Assembly: GCF_025854375.1 (NCBI RefSeq)
Contig: NZ_CP107575.1
Span: forward strand, 3,472,001 to 3,536,000
Source: Glutamicibacter sp. JL.03c
GTDB lineage: Bacteria > Actinomycetota > Actinomycetes > Actinomycetales > Micrococcaceae
DNA: 64,000 nt
Reading direction: 5' to 3'
The first letter of the stretch is position 1. The number at the start of each line of letters is the position of its first letter. Below the pieces are notes generated by a model. It saw only the letters and a list, made by a program, of their open reading frames with translations, ran no database searches and was not told the DNA's origin. Shown in pieces: positions 37,657-46,297 of the stretch. Position numbers and translations under genes: made by a program.

Positions 37657-38666
37657 AACTCGGAGTCTACAACGCCATCCTCCACGACCGCCCCCTGCAC
37701 GAAGCCCTGAAGGTCATTGCCGACCTCGGACTCACCGGCATTGAACTGAACACCGGTGGATTCTTGCCGCCCACCCATGTACCGAATATTGACCAGATCC
37801 TTGAAAGCGACACCGCGCGGGACGACTTCCTGGCAATTTTCCAGGACACCGGCGTTCAGATTGCAGGATTGAACTGCAATGGCAATCCGCTGCACCCCAA
37901 CCCGGGCATCGGAGACAAGCACGCTCAGGACATTCGTCGCAGTATCAAGCTCGCCGCGCGACTGGGCCAGCACCGCGTGGTGACCATGTCCGGATTACCC
38001 GGCGGCGAACCCGGGGCCACCCGGGTCAACTGGGCCGTCAACGCATGGAACTCGGCGGCCTTGGACCAGCTGGACTACCAGTACTCTCTCGCCGCCAGCT
38101 TCTGGAAGGATATTGACGCTCTGGCGCAGGACCACGACGTCAAGATCGCGCTGGAACTGCATCCGCAAAATGTTGCCTTCAACCCTGCCAGCTTCCGCGA
38201 ACTGGTCGAGCGGGCCGGGACCAGCAACATCGGCGTCGAGCTTGATGCCTCGCACCTGTTCTGGCAGCAGATGGATCCGGTGGCTGTGGTGCGCGATCTC
38301 GGATCATGGGTCTTCCACGCGGCGGCCAAGGACGTGCGCATCAATCCGGCGGCGGCCATCCAGGGCGTACTGGATAACAGCTTCCGCAAGCTGCGCAGCG
38401 ATGAACCCCGGACCAACCTGGGCGAGGACGAGTGGGCCAACGAGTGGCCGAAGAACTCGGCATGGGACTTCGTGGCACTGGGCAAGGGCCATGACACGGC
38501 CTTCTGGACCGAATTCCTTCGCGCCCTGCACGAGGTGGATCCCGAGATGCTGGTGAACATCGAGCATGAGGATACCGAATTGGGGCGGGTGGAAGGGCTG
38601 GAAGTAGCTGCCAAGGTGCTGCTCGACGCCGATGCCTCCTTGGCCGTCTCGCTGGCCACGAACTAG
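37653..38666 (+). CDS. TIM-barrel isomerase/epimerase, long subfamily
   Basis: This 337-residue xylose-isomerase-like protein starts with GTG (MKLGVYNAILHDRPLHEAL). Metal-site-like segments are TGIELNTGGFLPP, VKIALELHPQNVAFNP, IGVELDASHLFWQQMD and VFHAAAKDVRINP. An insertion around residues 240-285 rich in Asp/Glu/Trp distinguishes it from the approximately 290-residue paralogues. It is coupled to the dehydrogenase at 36484 and ends before a perfect terminator. Related dehydrogenase-TIM barrel pairs act by oxidation followed by epimerisation or elimination; substrate unknown. Confidence 0.87.
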   Translation: MKLGVYNAILHDRPLHEALKVIADLGLTGIELNTGGFLPPTHVPNIDQILESDTARDDFLAIFQDTGVQIAGLNCNGNPLHPNPGIGDKHAQDIRRSIKLAARLGQHRVVTMSGLPGGEPGATRVNWAVNAWNSAALDQLDYQYSLAASFWKDIDALAQDHDVKIALELHPQNVAFNPASFRELVERAGTSNIGVELDASHLFWQQMDPVAVVRDLGSWVFHAAAKDVRINPAAAIQGVLDNSFRKLRSDEPRTNLGEDEWANEWPKNSAWDFVALGKGHDTAFWTEFLRALHEVDPEMLVNIEHEDTELGRVEGLEVAAKVLLDADASLAVSLATN

Positions 38667-38683
38667 TTCGCTGGCCCCAAGAC

Positions 38684-38727
38684 AAGGCAAGCCCGGAACT
38701 CACCGTTATGAGTTCCGGGCTTGCCTT
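38684..38727. terminator. Convergent terminator with perfect 19-bp arms
   Basis: The arms 38684-38702 and 38709-38727 are exact reverse complements around CCGTTA. They lie between the plus-strand TIM-barrel gene and the minus-strand nitroreductase gene. Confidence 0.9.
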
Positions 38728-38756
38728 TGGTATTCGTGGAGTTCAGCGACCCGCGA

Positions 38757-39362
38757 TTAGACGGTGCGCACTGCCTTCTCGTACTCGAAGCGAGCCTTGG
38801 GAGCGCCGAGTTCGCTCTGCGCTGGCTGGCCGATGTTGACCACGAGGAAGCTCTTCTGTTCGCCTTCTGGGAAGAACGAGGCATCGATAGCGGAGAAGTC
38901 AGCGCCGGTCATCGGGCCGACGGCGAAGCCGAGGCTGCGAGCGGCCAGCATGAAGTAGCCTGCCTGCAGGTGGGCGTTGTTGTTGCCTGTGGCTGCAGTG
39001 AAGTCAGCGTCGGCATCGTACATGGCCTTGGGCGCGTTATAGCCTGGCAGGAAGTTATCCCACTGTTCGTGCCATGCGGTGTCATAGCTGAGGATCGCTA
39101 CCAGCGGAGCTGCGGCAGTCTTTTCCTGGTTGCCTCGAGCCATGGCGTCAACCAGGGTGGCGCGGGCTTCGTGCGAACGAACGTAGGTCACGCGCAGGGG
39201 CTGGGAGTTGAATGCGGTGGGACCGAACTTGGCTAGTTCGTAGATTTCCTGGGCCTGCGCTTCGGTGACCTCGCCGGTGAAAGCGTTAGCGGTGCGCGCT
39301 TCGCCAAATATGGCGTTGAGCGTTGCGGTGTCGACCTGGGTTTCCTGGGATGCAACAGTCAT
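38757..39362 (-). CDS. Nitroreductase-family protein, malonic semialdehyde reductase-like
   Basis: This 201-residue FMN-dependent protein resembles the RutE/HadB-like branch: FGEARTANAFTGEVTEAQAQ, FGPTAFNSQPLRVTYV and FTAATGNNNAHLQAGYFMLA. RutE-type enzymes reduce malonic semialdehyde to 3-hydroxypropionate. Malonic semialdehyde is also an intermediate of inositol breakdown, so a detoxifying role next to the iol region is plausible but unproven. It is transcribed on the minus strand, 154 bp after the MFS gene, and may be a single-gene unit. Confidence 0.82.
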   Translation of the reverse strand: MTVASQETQVDTATLNAIFGEARTANAFTGEVTEAQAQEIYELAKFGPTAFNSQPLRVTYVRSHEARATLVDAMARGNQEKTAAAPLVAILSYDTAWHEQWDNFLPGYNAPKAMYDADADFTAATGNNNAHLQAGYFMLAARSLGFAVGPMTGADFSAIDASFFPEGEQKSFLVVNIGQPAQSELGAPKARFEYEKAVRTV

Positions 39363-39516
39363 TGATTGCCTTTCGGATCAGCCCGAGGCCGCTGTGCTGG
39401 CCATGCTCGGACACGAATTTGTTCTCTTCGTCTCCAACCGCCAACGCGCCAGCAGCATTCCACCCATTGACGTGTTTTGCGACACATCAGGCTCCTGCGC
39501 CCGCCGCTTCTGCGCC

Positions 39517-40728
39517 TCAACGGGCAATAGGGCTTCTCCCTGCCCTCTCCATGCTCCAGCGCCGATGCAGGAGCAGGCAAGCAACCGAGCACAGGGCAAT
39601 CGTGATGCCGAAGCAGGTGACCGCCATCGATTCACCAACAACTTGGCCCACCCAGCCCAAGCCCAATGCCCCCAGCGCGGTCAGTGCGTATCCCAGCACC
39701 CAGAAGGCCGAGCTGGCACTGCCGCGATGGCGAAGTTCGATTCTCCGCAAGACTATGCCAAGGCCTACCGGGAACAATGCACCATGACTCAGGCCCGCGA
39801 CGAGCAGCCCGAAAAGGTAGGCCATGACGGCGATTGATCCTTGCAGCCTGGGCGCCAAGGCAATGAGCGCCGTACCGATCATCAATCCAGCGAATCCTAG
39901 ATAAGCCTTTTCGCTCACCAGCTTTCCGCCGGCCTTCTGCCCCACCGTGGTGGCAACAAATATCAATGAACCAATGAGTCCCAAAAGCCTCAGGTCGGTA
40001 ATCCCGAAGGCACGAACCACCAGGATGGATGTCATCGCGGTGCAGCCGCCCATCACGGCGAATCCGAGGGTCATCAGGCCGCCCAGGCAATAATCGCGCA
40101 GCGCGAAACGGGGTACCAACGGCAAGCTGAGCTTGAGCCGCCGTCCGCGGTGGGCGACCGTATCCGGAGTCAGCGCCAAGAGCACCATGCACACTCCAGA
40201 GAGAACGGCGTGGACGCTGAATGCGATCATCGGCGTGGACGAAAGATAGTAGGTGAGGAACGCGGCCAGGGCCGGCCCGCTGCCCAACCCGACCATATTC
40301 GCCACACTGGAAATGCCCGCCCCGCGTGCGGAGCTGGAAACAAGGTCAGTGAGATATGCCGTAGCTGTACCGGTCACGAGCCCGGCGCAGACTCCGGAGA
40401 GGATGCGCGCGATGAACAGCATGGGCGCGTCCGCCGCAACGGCATACAGCGCGCCGCTGGCCGCCGAGGAGAGCAGTCCGATGATCATCACCGGCTTGCG
40501 GCCAATAGCGTCGGAGAGCGATCCGAAGAGGCACAGGACCGTGAGCACCACGATGGCGTATATGGCGAATAGCTGGGTTGACGCTGCGGTGCTCAGCCCA
40601 TACTCATCTTGCAGGGTCGGATAGAGCGCGGTGGGCATGGTGGTGCCGCACATGGCAATCGCATACGTCACCAGAACTATGCCCAAGGACGCCCCCTGAG
40701 CTCGGTCTGGCTTGGCCGGCAGGTTCAC
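39517..40728 (-). CDS. MFS transporter, drug-exporter-like
   Basis: This 403-residue, 12-helix major facilitator starts with GTG (MNLPAKPDRAQGAS). The loop 2-3 motif GSLSDAIGRKPVMIIG and the motif-C-like GVCAGLVTGTATAYLTDLV suggest an antiporter of the DHA1 group. It is 70 bp downstream of the ROK-kinase gene on the same strand. Substrate unknown; it could export a purine analogue, a sugar or a drug. Confidence 0.8.
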   Translation of the reverse strand: MNLPAKPDRAQGASLGIVLVTYAIAMCGTTMPTALYPTLQDEYGLSTAASTQLFAIYAIVVLTVLCLFGSLSDAIGRKPVMIIGLLSSAASGALYAVAADAPMLFIARILSGVCAGLVTGTATAYLTDLVSSSARGAGISSVANMVGLGSGPALAAFLTYYLSSTPMIAFSVHAVLSGVCMVLLALTPDTVAHRGRRLKLSLPLVPRFALRDYCLGGLMTLGFAVMGGCTAMTSILVVRAFGITDLRLLGLIGSLIFVATTVGQKAGGKLVSEKAYLGFAGLMIGTALIALAPRLQGSIAVMAYLFGLLVAGLSHGALFPVGLGIVLRRIELRHRGSASSAFWVLGYALTALGALGLGWVGQVVGESMAVTCFGITIALCSVACLLLHRRWSMERAGRSPIAR

Positions 40729-40798
40729 ACCAAGACCTCGCTCTCATGTTGAACAACAATCCGAGCCTAGATAAGTCTTAATGTCCTGTCAATCTTTT

Positions 40799-41761
40799 TT
40801 ACTGTTGTTGATTGAACCGCGCCAGATCAGCCGCGCCAACCAGCCCCGCCGACGCACCCAATTCGGCCTGGCAAATTTTCGCAAACGGACGGTAGCCCCG
40901 GCCGGAAAGCGTGCGGCGGTAGGTTTCTTCGGCGGTAGCCACCAGCTGCCTCGACGCCGTGCCCAGGCCGCCGCCAATCACGATGGTTCCAGGGTCGAGA
41001 ACCGAAACGAGGTTGGAGATCCCCAAGCCAAGCCAGCCGCCCATATCTTCAATCAGGTCCTTGCACGCGGGATCGCCCTCGGCAGCCAGCCTGGTCACTT
41101 CTGCCCCGGTCACGGCTTCCGGGTTATCCCCCACGGCCTCGCGCAGGCGGAAGGCTACCGGCGACTTGCTGCGCACCAGTTCAGCGCCTTCGCGCCCCAG
41201 GGCATTACCAGAGGCGTACTGTTCCCAGCAGCCCCGGTTGCCGCAGGCGCAGCGGTGCCCGCCGGGGACAATGACCTGATGCCCGAATTCCCCGGCGATG
41301 CCTGACTTGCCGCGATGGATCTGGCCGCCGAGGATCACGGCCCCGCCGATCCCGGTTCCCAGTGTCAGGCAGACCATGTCGCTCTCGCCGCGTCCGGCGC
41401 CGAAACGATGTTCGGCCCAGCCGGCGGCGTCAGCGTCATTGACCAGGGTGACCTCGTGGCCCACCAGCTGCATCAGGCGATCGCGCACCGGCTCATTGCG
41501 CCAGGACAGGTGCGGGCTGAACAGGACGTTTTTGCCTTTGCGGTCCATCCAGCCAGCGGCACCGATGCCCACCGGCATCCGATCGTTGCCCTCGGAGAGC
41601 TCAAGGATCATGTCAGCCAGGGCCCGTTCGGTGCCGGCCACATCATGGTTTGGCGTCTCGCGGTGGATCTGCCCGTAGACATTTCCCTCTTCATCCACGA
41701 GAGCTGCAAGGATTTTGGTGCCACCGATGTCAACGCCGATGGAAAGATTAGCTGGATGCAC
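40799..41761 (-). CDS. ROK-family sugar kinase
   Basis: This 320-residue protein starts with GTG (reads MHPANLSIGVDIGGTKILAAL), giving the ATP-binding DxGGTK motif. The ROK signature region is seen in LTLGTGIGGAVILGG and GEFGHQVIVPGGHRC, followed by the zinc-binding CACGNRGCWEQYASG. There is no N-terminal helix-turn-helix, so it is a kinase (glucokinase-like) and not a NagC/XylR repressor. It is 59 bp after the urate permease gene; a functional link is not obvious. Confidence 0.9.
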   Translation of the reverse strand: MHPANLSIGVDIGGTKILAALVDEEGNVYGQIHRETPNHDVAGTERALADMILELSEGNDRMPVGIGAAGWMDRKGKNVLFSPHLSWRNEPVRDRLMQLVGHEVTLVNDADAAGWAEHRFGAGRGESDMVCLTLGTGIGGAVILGGQIHRGKSGIAGEFGHQVIVPGGHRCACGNRGCWEQYASGNALGREGAELVRSKSPVAFRLREAVGDNPEAVTGAEVTRLAAEGDPACKDLIEDMGGWLGLGISNLVSVLDPGTIVIGGGLGTASRQLVATAEETYRRTLSGRGYRPFAKICQAELGASAGLVGAADLARFNQQQ

Positions 41762-41820
41762 AATTACCTATCCTATGAGCATCCAGGCCGCTCTGCCCAA
41801 GAATGGCAACTGAACTGGAC

Positions 41821-43356
41821 TCAGTGATCCTGGGATTCCGCCAACTTCGGCACCGGCATCTTGATCTGCCCGGTTTGGATCTTCTCGAATTCATCGGGCG
41901 AGACGACAGGGATTTCGTAGCCTTCCTTGTCGATCAGCTTGCCGTTTTCAAAGTGGTCGCCTTCGATCAGGCCACAGATTTCGTCCTGCTTCACCATGCG
42001 AGGCGGAGCGGCCGAGAAGACCGAGGCATTCTTGGTATTGCCGAAGGTGAATTCATTGAACAGCAGGTTCAGCAGCACTGCCATGATGGCTGCCGAAGAA
42101 ATACCGGAGTGGAAGATGCTCTCGAACCAGGTCGGGAAGCCGGCGTAGAAGTCTGTTTTGACAATCGGGATGCAGCCGAAGGCAATCGAGGCCGCGACAA
42201 TCACCAGGTTCATGCCGTCGTACTTGACCTTGGACAAAGTTCGGATTCCAGAGGCCGCTACCGTGCCGAAGAGCACGATGCCTGCGCCGCCGAGCACCGG
42301 AGTCGGGATCGCCGCTACCACGCGTCCTAGGACTGGCAACAGTCCGAGCACCACCAGGATGCCGCCACCGGCTGCAACGACGAATCGGCTGGTGATGCCG
42401 GTGATGGCCACCAGTCCGACATTCTGGGCGAAGGCCGACTGGGTGAAGGTATTGAAGATCGGTGCCACAGCGGACGAAGCCATATCGGCGCGAAGGCCGT
42501 TGGCGATGCGTTTGGAATCAACCTTTGACCCGGCAATCTCGCCCACCGCGAGGATATCCGCGGTCGTTTCCGTCAAAATCACCAGCACCACGATGGTCAT
42601 GGAAATGATGCCGCCGATCTCGAACACCGGCATGCCGAAGGCCAGCGGCTGCGGGAAGGCGAAAATCGCGCCGTTCCCGACCTGAGAGAAATCCGCCATG
42701 CCCAGCAACGCTGCAGCTACCGTGCCCAGCACGATGGCCAGCAAGATCGACATTCGGGAGATCGCGGCATTGCCGACCTTGGACAGCAGCAGGACTACCA
42801 GGAGCGTTCCAGCGGCCAGCCCGATGTTTGACAACGAACCGTAGTCATCGGCCTTGGCGTCTCCGCCCATGGCCCAGTTGGCGGCCACCGGGGTCAGCGA
42901 GATGCCGATCATCGTGATGACCACGCCGGTGACTACCGGCGGGAAGAAACGGATAATTCGTGCGAAGAACGGGGCAATGAGGAAGCCGATGAGCGCTGCA
43001 ACCAGCACGGCGCCGAAGACCGCCTGGATACCCCCGCCACCATTGACGATGGCCACCATCGTGGCCACGGACGCAAAGGACGTGCCCTGTACCAGTGGCA
43101 GTTGAGCTCCGAAGAACGGGATGCCGACGGTTTGCAGAATAGTGGCCAGTCCGCCAACGAAGAGGCAGCAGGCTACCAATAGGCCGATATCTGCCGGCGA
43201 AACTCCCGCGGCGTTGCCGATGATCAATGGCGGGGCGATGATGCCGCCGTACATAGTCAATACGTGCTGCAGGCCGTAGGCAAAACTCTTCCCTACGGAA
43301 AGTTTTACATCCTCGGGCCGGATGCCTTTGGTAGATTCATCAGGTGTAGCGCTCAA
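41821..43356 (-). CDS. Urate/xanthine permease, NCS2 family
   Basis: This 511-residue membrane protein imports a purine base with a cation. The TTG start is preceded by a perfect AGGAGG. NCS2 hallmarks are YGLQHVLTMYGG in the first helix, TETTADILAVGEI with the conserved acidic residues, and the QNVGLVAITGI motif (Gln-Asn-x-Gly). About 12-14 hydrophobic segments are present, plus an acidic C-terminal tail. As the last gene of the uricase operon, urate is the most likely substrate; xanthine is possible. Confidence 0.92.
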   Translation of the reverse strand: MSATPDESTKGIRPEDVKLSVGKSFAYGLQHVLTMYGGIIAPPLIIGNAAGVSPADIGLLVACCLFVGGLATILQTVGIPFFGAQLPLVQGTSFASVATMVAIVNGGGGIQAVFGAVLVAALIGFLIAPFFARIIRFFPPVVTGVVITMIGISLTPVAANWAMGGDAKADDYGSLSNIGLAAGTLLVVLLLSKVGNAAISRMSILLAIVLGTVAAALLGMADFSQVGNGAIFAFPQPLAFGMPVFEIGGIISMTIVVLVILTETTADILAVGEIAGSKVDSKRIANGLRADMASSAVAPIFNTFTQSAFAQNVGLVAITGITSRFVVAAGGGILVVLGLLPVLGRVVAAIPTPVLGGAGIVLFGTVAASGIRTLSKVKYDGMNLVIVAASIAFGCIPIVKTDFYAGFPTWFESIFHSGISSAAIMAVLLNLLFNEFTFGNTKNASVFSAAPPRMVKQDEICGLIEGDHFENGKLIDKEGYEIPVVSPDEFEKIQTGQIKMPVPKLAESQDH

Positions 43357-43431
43357 GGCTGACCTCCTACGTCAGTCGCTGCCAAGGGTGTGCCGGTGTG
43401 TCCGCACCGGCACACCCTCAACGCTGTTCGG

Positions 43432-44355
43432 TTAGATAAATGCCGGAATATTGGCCCAGATCGGATGATTCGCTTCGGTGCCTTCACGGGTGATGGTCGC
43501 TTCGATCAATCCGTAAGGGCGGTCCGCGGCGAAGAAGACCTCGTTGGGGTTGTCCTGGCCGAAGGGTTCCAGGTCCACAAGGAAGTGGTGCTTGTTCGGC
43601 AGGGACATCTTGATCTCGGCGATTTCCGGGTGGGCTTCCAGAACTGCCTGGCCCATCTGGAACATGGTCTGCTGCAGTGCGTAGGAGTGGGTCTGCGCGA
43701 ACTGCGTGAGCAGCAGGTTGCGCACCGAGGAATACACGCCGTCAAAGTCGATGCCTTCGGCGATGGCCTCCTCGGTGTAGCGCCAGCGTGCGGTCACGTC
43801 GGTGGCCAGGATGCGGTCGGTCGTTTCCTTCAGGGTCGTGTACTTGTCCCTCGGGAAGCCGTGGAACTCGCTTCCGGTGGACTTCAGGACCGTGAGATCC
43901 TCAAGGCCGGCAACAATGGACTTCTTGCCCTGCGCGTCGATTTCCAGGACCGCGGTGCGGACCTCGGATTTGTTCTGCGAGAATGCGTGGTCGTGATCGT
44001 TGATGCGGTCCCAGAAGAACTGCTGCGCTGCCCAGCGGCCACCGGTGATCCAGTCGAATTCGCCGGTGAAGTGCTCTCCGAGTTTCACGAGGAATTCCTC
44101 TACGGAGCCCACGCCATTGCGGGCCAGACCGTACACGGTGTTCTTCTGCGTGTCGGTGGCGACAACGCGGGAGTTGTCGCCGTCCTGGTGGGCTGCGCTG
44201 AAGTCGCCGTGCAGCTGGCTGGTGACATTCAGATCCTGGATCTGATGGCGCGCGGTGTCGCGGGTGATCTTGACCAGGCGTACTTCCGCCTTGCCGTACT
44301 GGTTGGATCCAAGCACGATCTTGGTCTGGGTTGGGGCAGTGATTTCGGTAGTCAT
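43432..44355 (-). CDS. Urate oxidase (uricase)
   Basis: Cofactor-free uricase oxidises urate to 5-hydroxyisourate. The 307-residue product starts MTTEITAPTQTKIVLGSNQYG at 44355, behind GAGGGAGC. Family motifs seen are YGKAEVRLVKI (with the catalytic Lys), VVATDTQKNTVYGLAR (catalytic Thr), HDHAFSQN and the C-terminal FFAADRPYGLIEATI. It lies 4 bp after the 5-hydroxyisourate hydrolase gene and 75 bp before the permease gene. All steps from urate to allantoin are thus encoded together. Confidence 0.96.
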   Translation of the reverse strand: MTTEITAPTQTKIVLGSNQYGKAEVRLVKITRDTARHQIQDLNVTSQLHGDFSAAHQDGDNSRVVATDTQKNTVYGLARNGVGSVEEFLVKLGEHFTGEFDWITGGRWAAQQFFWDRINDHDHAFSQNKSEVRTAVLEIDAQGKKSIVAGLEDLTVLKSTGSEFHGFPRDKYTTLKETTDRILATDVTARWRYTEEAIAEGIDFDGVYSSVRNLLLTQFAQTHSYALQQTMFQMGQAVLEAHPEIAEIKMSLPNKHHFLVDLEPFGQDNPNEVFFAADRPYGLIEATITREGTEANHPIWANIPAFI

Positions 44356-44359
44356 TGTT

Positions 44360-44716
44360 CTAGCTCCCTCGGTACGTGGAATATGCAAACGGGCTGATAA
44401 GAAGAGGTACGTGGTAATGCTCATCGACGTTATTCACGAAGAAGTCGATAGTTACCGCGGGGAAGAAGCTTTCCGTTCCCTGCTTCCCGAAGTAGTCCCC
44501 GGTTTCAAAAGAAATCCGGTAGCGGCCGGCTTCAACCTGTATCGGCCCAAGGTTCTTGATGCGTCCATCCGCATCGGTTGCACCTGTTCCGATTTCTTGC
44601 CAGCCGGATGCCGACTTGGCTTCCAGCGTGGCCTTGACACCGGAGGCAGGCCTCCCGGTCCCGGTGTCGAGTATGTGGGTGGTGATGTGGCTGCGCTCTG
44701 CGCTGTCATCCGCCAT
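44360..44716 (-). CDS. 5-hydroxyisourate hydrolase (transthyretin-like)
   Basis: The product hydrolyses 5-hydroxyisourate to OHCU. The transthyretin-related fold is clear: ITTHILDTGTGRPASGV near the N-terminus, FFPAVTIDFFV, and HYHVPLLISPFAYSTYRGS with the C-terminal Tyr-Arg-Gly-Ser that defines the family. I use the second of two close ATGs (44716) because AGGAG lies 6 bp before it; the first would add two residues. The protein is 118 residues long. It lies between the OHCU decarboxylase and uricase genes. Confidence 0.96.
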   Translation of the reverse strand: MADDSAERSHITTHILDTGTGRPASGVKATLEAKSASGWQEIGTGATDADGRIKNLGPIQVEAGRYRISFETGDYFGKQGTESFFPAVTIDFFVNNVDEHYHVPLLISPFAYSTYRGS

Positions 44717-44742
44717 GGTCATCTCCTAGAAGTTGGAGGGAA

Positions 44743-45237
44743 TTAGTCGGTAATTAGGTCGTTGAGCCGAAGAACGGCTATTTCACGCAGCTGCGTGGCG
44801 ACTTCGGCAAGTTCGGTGGCGTCGTCGTTCGCCAGCCGGCGTTCGCATTCGGCCAAGATCTCTTCGGTGCTGCGACCGGCGGCACGGATGAGGAACACGC
44901 GGTCAAAGCGCTGCTCGTAGTCCTGGTTCGCTGCTTTCAAGCGCGCGGTGGCGTCCCCATCCAGATTCAAAGTTGATTGCTCGCCGCGAGAAAGATCCGC
45001 TTCCTTGCTTTCGCCCTGTGCTCGTTCGCCGATGCGCGGGTGCTGCGCCAAAGCGGGGTCCAGCTCCTGCGGTTCAAAGGGGGTGATGCCACTCAGCGCA
45101 TAGGAAGCGAGTTCGTCCCGGTCAGCGAAGGGACGAGCGGAGATCAGTTCGTTGATCCAGCGGTCGACATCAACGCAGGGCCGAAGGAAAGTTTCTGCTT
45201 CAGCTGCGGAGAGTTCGTTGAATGCGTCGAGGTGCAT
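44743..45237 (-). CDS. 2-oxo-4-hydroxy-4-carboxy-5-ureidoimidazoline (OHCU) decarboxylase
   Basis: The enzyme converts OHCU to S-allantoin. The 164-residue product starts MHLDAFNELSAAEAETFLRPC at 45237; a longer frame upstream adds 40 residues without family similarity. Conserved features are HPRIGERAQ (catalytic His region), the SxxEQ-like SRGEQSTL, and YEQRFDRVFLIRAAGRSTEEIL with ECERRLAND. It is the first gene of the urate operon. There is no allantoinase in the window, so allantoin breakdown must be encoded elsewhere. Confidence 0.94.
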   Translation of the reverse strand: MHLDAFNELSAAEAETFLRPCVDVDRWINELISARPFADRDELASYALSGITPFEPQELDPALAQHPRIGERAQGESKEADLSRGEQSTLNLDGDATARLKAANQDYEQRFDRVFLIRAAGRSTEEILAECERRLANDDATELAEVATQLREIAVLRLNDLITD

Positions 45238-45559
45238 CGGGTGATCAGCTCTTTTCTTCGGTCGACATTCCACGGACCTTGGCTGAACACCCTTACCACC
45301 GAAAATCATGATTTCGGCTTCGACTCGATGCTGGTTTCGTGGAACCTTGTTGCTCAACTGTAATCCACTTCACAGCGGTTGCGTCAAGAGAAAAACCGAA
45401 AAATTTACACGTCCTTATTTTGTTAAATAATCTTCACGCGACCGCGAAACTATTTGCCCAGACCCCTTGCCAACACCCTGTCGAGCCTCACATAATAGTT
45501 TCACTAGATAAAAGATAGTTTTCACGATACGAAAGTATTGCCAGCCGAAGGAGGGAACC
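45238..45559. promoter_or_regulatory. AT-rich divergent promoter region of the urate operon
   Basis: No convincing gene is seen in these 322 bp. The stretch 45390-45545 is markedly AT-rich. ATAGTTTCAC (45495-45504) and ATAGTTTTCAC (45515-45525) form a direct repeat spaced by 20 bp, about two helical turns, and may bind a regulator of the divergent genes. Confidence 0.45.
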
Positions 45560-45754
45560 ATGACCGCCACCAACCCGACAAAATTTAACTTCTCCGCCGA
45601 AGAGAATCGCCCCCTGGGAATGACTGAGGCATTGCGCACGGGACTGTTTCAGTCCATCGACAACCTGGATCCGGACATTGTCCGGCAGCCTAGGATCTCC
45701 AGCACCGCACCGTCGCTGTGGACCAAGATTCTTGGGGCCTCCGCCGGCAGCTAA
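45560..45754 (+). CDS. Small hypothetical protein (64 aa)
   Basis: I do not recognise this protein. It starts MTATNPTKFNFSAEENRPLG behind a very strong GAAGGAGGG ribosome binding site, which makes translation likely. It is soluble, mildly basic and ends SLWTKILGASAGS. It is divergent from the urate operon and shares its regulatory region. It could be a small regulator or the remnant of a larger gene. Confidence 0.55.
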   Translation: MTATNPTKFNFSAEENRPLGMTEALRTGLFQSIDNLDPDIVRQPRISSTAPSLWTKILGASAGS

Positions 45755-45770
45755 GGCCAGCTACTCCCGG

Positions 45771-45992
45771 CTAGGAATGGGCTAGCAGCTGCAGCAGGAT
45801 GACAACAACGCCAGCTGCGGCCAGTAACACCATCAGCAGCGTAAAGCTCGCGATGATGTCCGCGACGAAACTCGCCATCAACACCGCAACGACAGTCTCG
45901 ACGAGGCTCAGTGCCGCGGCACCGGCCGTTGGCTCGTGTCCGTGAGAAGCACTGGCAATCATGACGGCGAGCGCAGTGAAGGCAACATACAC
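45771..45992 (-). CDS. Possible small membrane protein (73 aa)
   Basis: This is a GTG-started frame of 73 codons whose product is almost entirely hydrophobic, with two to three possible membrane helices (VETVVAVLMASFVADIIASF, then TLLMVLLAAAGVVVILLQLL). A weak AAAGAG precedes the start. It is convergent with the 64-residue ORF. Function unknown; the frame could be spurious. Confidence 0.4.
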   Translation of the reverse strand: MYVAFTALAVMIASASHGHEPTAGAAALSLVETVVAVLMASFVADIIASFTLLMVLLAAAGVVVILLQLLAHS

Positions 45993-46297
45993 GCGCTCTT
46001 TGAGAGTTGACGCCAGCTCTTTTGGTGTCGGCTCCTATTCATTGAGCTGCTTGTCCACCGCTGCCGCTGCGTCCTGGCTTACGAGATTTCCGAGCCCGCT
46101 TTATCCCTCCGTTGCAGTCCAGAAAATCAGCGAACACGGTGTTTCGCGCAGCCAAGCATTCCCACGACTGGGCCATTGCGGAAACACCCCATTGACTCCC
46201 AGGTGCCCCATTGGCGGAACTCACGGCTCTTCCGGACCAGACCATGGAAACCTGGGCCACCGAAGACATATTCCTGTTGTGCGGCTGCGGTGGCTGA
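45993..46297. other. Intergenic region without recognised gene
   Basis: I see no supported coding sequence, repeat or hairpin in these 305 bp between the small membrane ORF and the AEC transporter gene. Confidence 0.4.

Noticed and set aside
40799..41761. ROK-type transcriptional repressor
   Set aside because: No N-terminal helix-turn-helix; the protein starts directly at the ATP-binding domain, so it is a kinase.
45993..46297. Gene remnant between small membrane ORF and AEC transporter
   Set aside because: Short open frames exist on both strands but have no ribosome binding site, family motif or coherent composition.
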